Origin: Pseudoduganella armeniaca
GTDB lineage: Bacteria > Pseudomonadota > Gammaproteobacteria > Burkholderiales > Burkholderiaceae_D
Length of the DNA: 64,000 bases
NCBI RefSeq assembly: GCF_003028855.1
Contig: NZ_CP028324.1
Span: forward strand, 744,001 to 808,000
Direction: 5' to 3'
Within the stretch, counting starts at the first letter, position 1, and the number at the start of each line of letters is the position of its first letter. A program made the position numbers and the translations under genes. The notes below the pieces were generated by a model. It ran no database searches, was not told the DNA's origin, and saw nothing but the letters and a program-made list of their open reading frames with translations. Positions 61,903 through 64,000 of this stretch are shown here, in pieces.

Positions 61903-64000
61903 TTAGAAGCGGAACGTCGCCGTCACGCTGGCCGAACGGGGCTGGCCCGGGGTGTAGCGGTAGCCACTCTTGTTGATCGCCGCGACGTATTCCTTGTCCG
62001 CTAGGTTGTAGACGTTCAGGCGCAGGTCGATATTCTTGTTGATCGCGTACTCGGCCATCGCGTCGGCGACCCAGTAGCCTTCGGCGTAGGCTGGCGTGCC
62101 GACGGCGCCGTCGGTGCCGCGCAGCAGCTTGCCCTGGTAGCGCGCGCCGCCGCCGATCTTCAGGCCGAACGGCAGGGTGTACGACGTCCAGCTGGTGAAT
62201 GCGTCCTTCGGCGTGTACGACAGCTGGTTGATGCCGGAAGCCGTAACGACCTTGCCGCTCTCGACTTCGGTCTTCATGTGCGTGTAGCCCGCGCTGACCA
62301 GCCAGTTGCGTGCCACCTCGCCGGTCACGCTGATTTCGACGCCTTTGACGTTCTTCTTGCCGGTCTGGTAGTACTTGGTGCTGTCGGTCGGGTCCTGCTC
62401 GATCTCGTTACGCACCGTGGTGTCGTAGATCGCACCGTTGACGGCCAGCTTGCCCTTCATGAATTCCCACTTGGTGCCGATTTCCTTGGTCGTGGTCTTC
62501 TGCGGGTCGTAGTTCGGGTTTTGCGCGCTGTTGGCCGAGGCGGACAGGCTGAACGCGTTGCCGCCCGGCGGCTGCTGCGACGAGGCCACGGTGGCATAGA
62601 CACTGCTGTCCGGCGTCGGCTTGAACAGCAGCGACAGCTTGCCGTTGACCAGCGTGTCCTTCGACGTCAGCGACGTCGGGTTCAAGGTCGTGGTGGTCTT
62701 GCCGTTGGCCGTCGTCGTGACCAGCGTCGTGCCGAAGTAATCGGTGTTGTAGTGGTCCGCACGCACGCCGGCGTGGACCATCCAGCGCTCGTCCAGCTTC
62801 ACGGTATCGAACACGTACAGCGCCTGCGTGTCGGTCGATCCGCTGGTGCCGGCACCGCTGCGCACGGGGTTCAGGTCGCGTGCGGCGATGGCCGGATTCG
62901 GATAGTACAGCTGAACTGGATCGAGGTTGCCCAGGTTCGTATAGCCAACCGTCGTCTGCTTTTCGTTGATGAATTCCAGGCCGGCCACCATCGTGTGCTT
63001 CAGCGTGCCCGTGTCGAATTCGGCCGTCAGCACCGTCTGGTTGGTCAGGATCTTGTTGTCCTGGTCCTTGACGGTACGGTTGCCGCGGGCCAGTGTCCAG
63101 GTAGCCAGATCGGCAGGATTCGGCGACAGCAGATTGGTCGCCGACCCCATGAAGGCCGACAGCAGATAATCCTGCTTGGTCTTGCCGTAGCGCGCCGTGT
63201 TCTGCAGCTTCAAGGTCGGCGAGAAGTCGTGTTCGATGCGCACGGTGGCCATGTCGGCCGTCACGTCGTCATGATCGGTCAGCACACCGTAAAAGCCGCG
63301 CGGGTCGACCATTGGGGCGTTGCTCAAATAGGGACGGTCCGGGGTAGGGCTCTTATAGCCCGGCAGGCCAATGGTCGGCACGCCACCATCCGGAATGTTG
63401 TTCTGCTTGACGTGCAGGTAGGACAGGTGCAGCCGTGTCTTGCCGTTCAGGCCGAAGGCCAGGGTCGGCGCCACGCCCCAGCGCTTGTTCTCGACCACGT
63501 CGCGGGCCGGGTTGCCGTTGTCTTGGGCGACCAGGTTCAGGCGGAACGCCGTGCCGCTCTCTTCGTTCAGCACACGGTTCAGGTCGGCGGTAGCGCGCTT
63601 CTGGCGGCCGCTGCCGAACTTGACGCTGGCCGATTGGCTGTCGCGCAGTTGCGCCTGCTTCGAATTCATGTTGACGGAACCGGTCGGGTTGCCGCGGCCG
63701 CTGTCGGTGCCGGCCGGGCCTTTCAGCACGTCGATCTGCTCGACATTGAAGACGTCGCGCGAGATCGAGCCCACGTCGCGCACGCCGTCCACGTAGATGC
63801 TGGACGACGAGTCGAAGCCGCGCATGAAGATGGCGTCGCCCGTGTTGGTGTTGCCGTTCTCGCCCAGGAAGAAGGCGCCCACGCCCGGCGTGTTGCGCAG
63901 TGCTTCGGTCAAGGTCTGCGCGCCTTGCTGCTCGATCAGTTCCTTGGTAATGACGGTGATCGTCTGCGGCGTGTTGACCAGCACTTCGGTGTACTTCATC
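61903..64000 (-). CDS. TonB-dependent siderophore receptor, Fiu-like (N-terminus beyond window)
   Basis: At least 699 residues present; the signal peptide is cut off by the right edge. The plug reads TPQTITVITKELIEQQGAQTLTEALRNTPGVG and MRGFDSSSSIYVDGVRDVGSISRDVFNVEQIDVLKGPAG, wording shared with Fiu-type catecholate receptors. The C-terminal barrel ends in the canonical aromatic residue (SVTATFRF). It imports ferric catecholates (or monomeric catechol conjugates). Together with piuC, bfr, bfd and feo it forms the iron block; a Fur box is expected beyond the right edge. Confidence 0.9.
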   Translation of the reverse strand, partial: MKYTEVLVNTPQTITVITKELIEQQGAQTLTEALRNTPGVGAFFLGENGNTNTGDAIFMRGFDSSSSIYVDGVRDVGSISRDVFNVEQIDVLKGPAGTDSGRGNPTGSVNMNSKQAQLRDSQSASVKFGSGRQKRATADLNRVLNEESGTAFRLNLVAQDNGNPARDVVENKRWGVAPTLAFGLNGKTRLHLSYLHVKQNNIPDGGVPTIGLPGYKSPTPDRPYLSNAPMVDPRGFYGVLTDHDDVTADMATVRIEHDFSPTLKLQNTARYGKTKQDYLLSAFMGSATNLLSPNPADLATWTLARGNRTVKDQDNKILTNQTVLTAEFDTGTLKHTMVAGLEFINEKQTTVGYTNLGNLDPVQLYYPNPAIAARDLNPVRSGAGTSGSTDTQALYVFDTVKLDERWMVHAGVRADHYNTDYFGTTLVTTTANGKTTTTLNPTSLTSKDTLVNGKLSLLFKPTPDSSVYATVASSQQPPGGNAFSLSASANSAQNPNYDPQKTTTKEIGTKWEFMKGKLAVNGAIYDTTVRNEIEQDPTDSTKYYQTGKKNVKGVEISVTGEVARNWLVSAGYTHMKTEVESGKVVTASGINQLSYTPKDAFTSWTSYTLPFGLKIGGGARYQGKLLRGTDGAVGTPAYAEGYWVADAMAEYAINKNIDLRLNVYNLADKEYVAAINKSGYRYTPGQPRSASVTATFRF

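Overview
The window is about 64 kb of GC-rich (visibly well above 60% GC), densely coded chromosomal DNA. An intact AruF/AruG-type arginine succinyltransferase pathway, a 1574-residue NAD-dependent glutamate dehydrogenase, TonB-dependent receptors and MarR/DeoR/AraC regulators point to a betaproteobacterium of the Oxalobacteraceae (Massilia/Duganella/Pseudoduganella-like). That placement is inference from gene content and style; there is no rRNA in the window, and I saw no tRNA, CRISPR array or intact insertion sequence.

Layout. 1-3.3 kb: a truncated OmpR-type response regulator, a secreted esterase, an HDOD protein, a small unknown protein and a MarR regulator, all on the minus strand. 3.4-16.7 kb: an AraC/GlxA-type regulator followed by a complete arginine succinyltransferase operon (astC, aruF, aruG, astD, astB, astE), with a giant NAD-glutamate dehydrogenase gene placed between astB and astE. 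The operon therefore takes arginine to succinate and glutamate, and then glutamate to 2-oxoglutarate. 16.8-22.8 kb: a small membrane protein, an Old Yellow Enzyme, a HAD phosphatase, an APC amino-acid permease and an S9 peptidase.

22.8-38.0 kb is the most coherent specialised system. It is an N-acetylgalactosamine regulon: divergent operons carrying AgaS, an AgaK-like ROK kinase, KbaZ, AgaR, a NagA/AgaA deacetylase and an unusual sugar-porter transporter on the minus strand. On the plus strand are a GH31 enzyme (frameshifted here), a TonB-dependent receptor and a Tat-exported GH109 enzyme. The shared 298-bp intergenic region carries two good promoters studded with CTTTC/TTTC arrays matching the AgaR operator style. 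The two glycosidase families can both act on alpha-linked GalNAc, so the locus looks built to strip and eat alpha-GalNAc from glycoconjugates.

38-56 kb: ordinary accessory and housekeeping genes (YkgJ cysteine-cluster protein, FUSC transporter, M14 and S46 peptidases, metallo-hydrolase, glutathione peroxidase, FMN reductase, GNAT, stress membrane proteins, SDR, a ClpN/HTH pair, two YceI proteins with a cytochrome b561, purB, GST and a PfkB kinase). 57-64 kb: an iron-homeostasis block (bfr, PiuC-like hydroxylase, bfd, feoA, feoB, a Cys-rich FeoB partner, and a Fiu-like siderophore receptor cut by the window end) with two clear Fur boxes.

A dispersed family of intergenic palindromes with cores such as GGTGACAGGCACC, GGGTCAGTCACC, GGGACAGACCC and GGGACTGTCCC occurs at least nine times. 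Several have a conserved outer stem and a variable but perfectly complementary inner stem closed by a 3-nt loop. They resemble REP/BIME elements and are the main non-coding novelty of the window.
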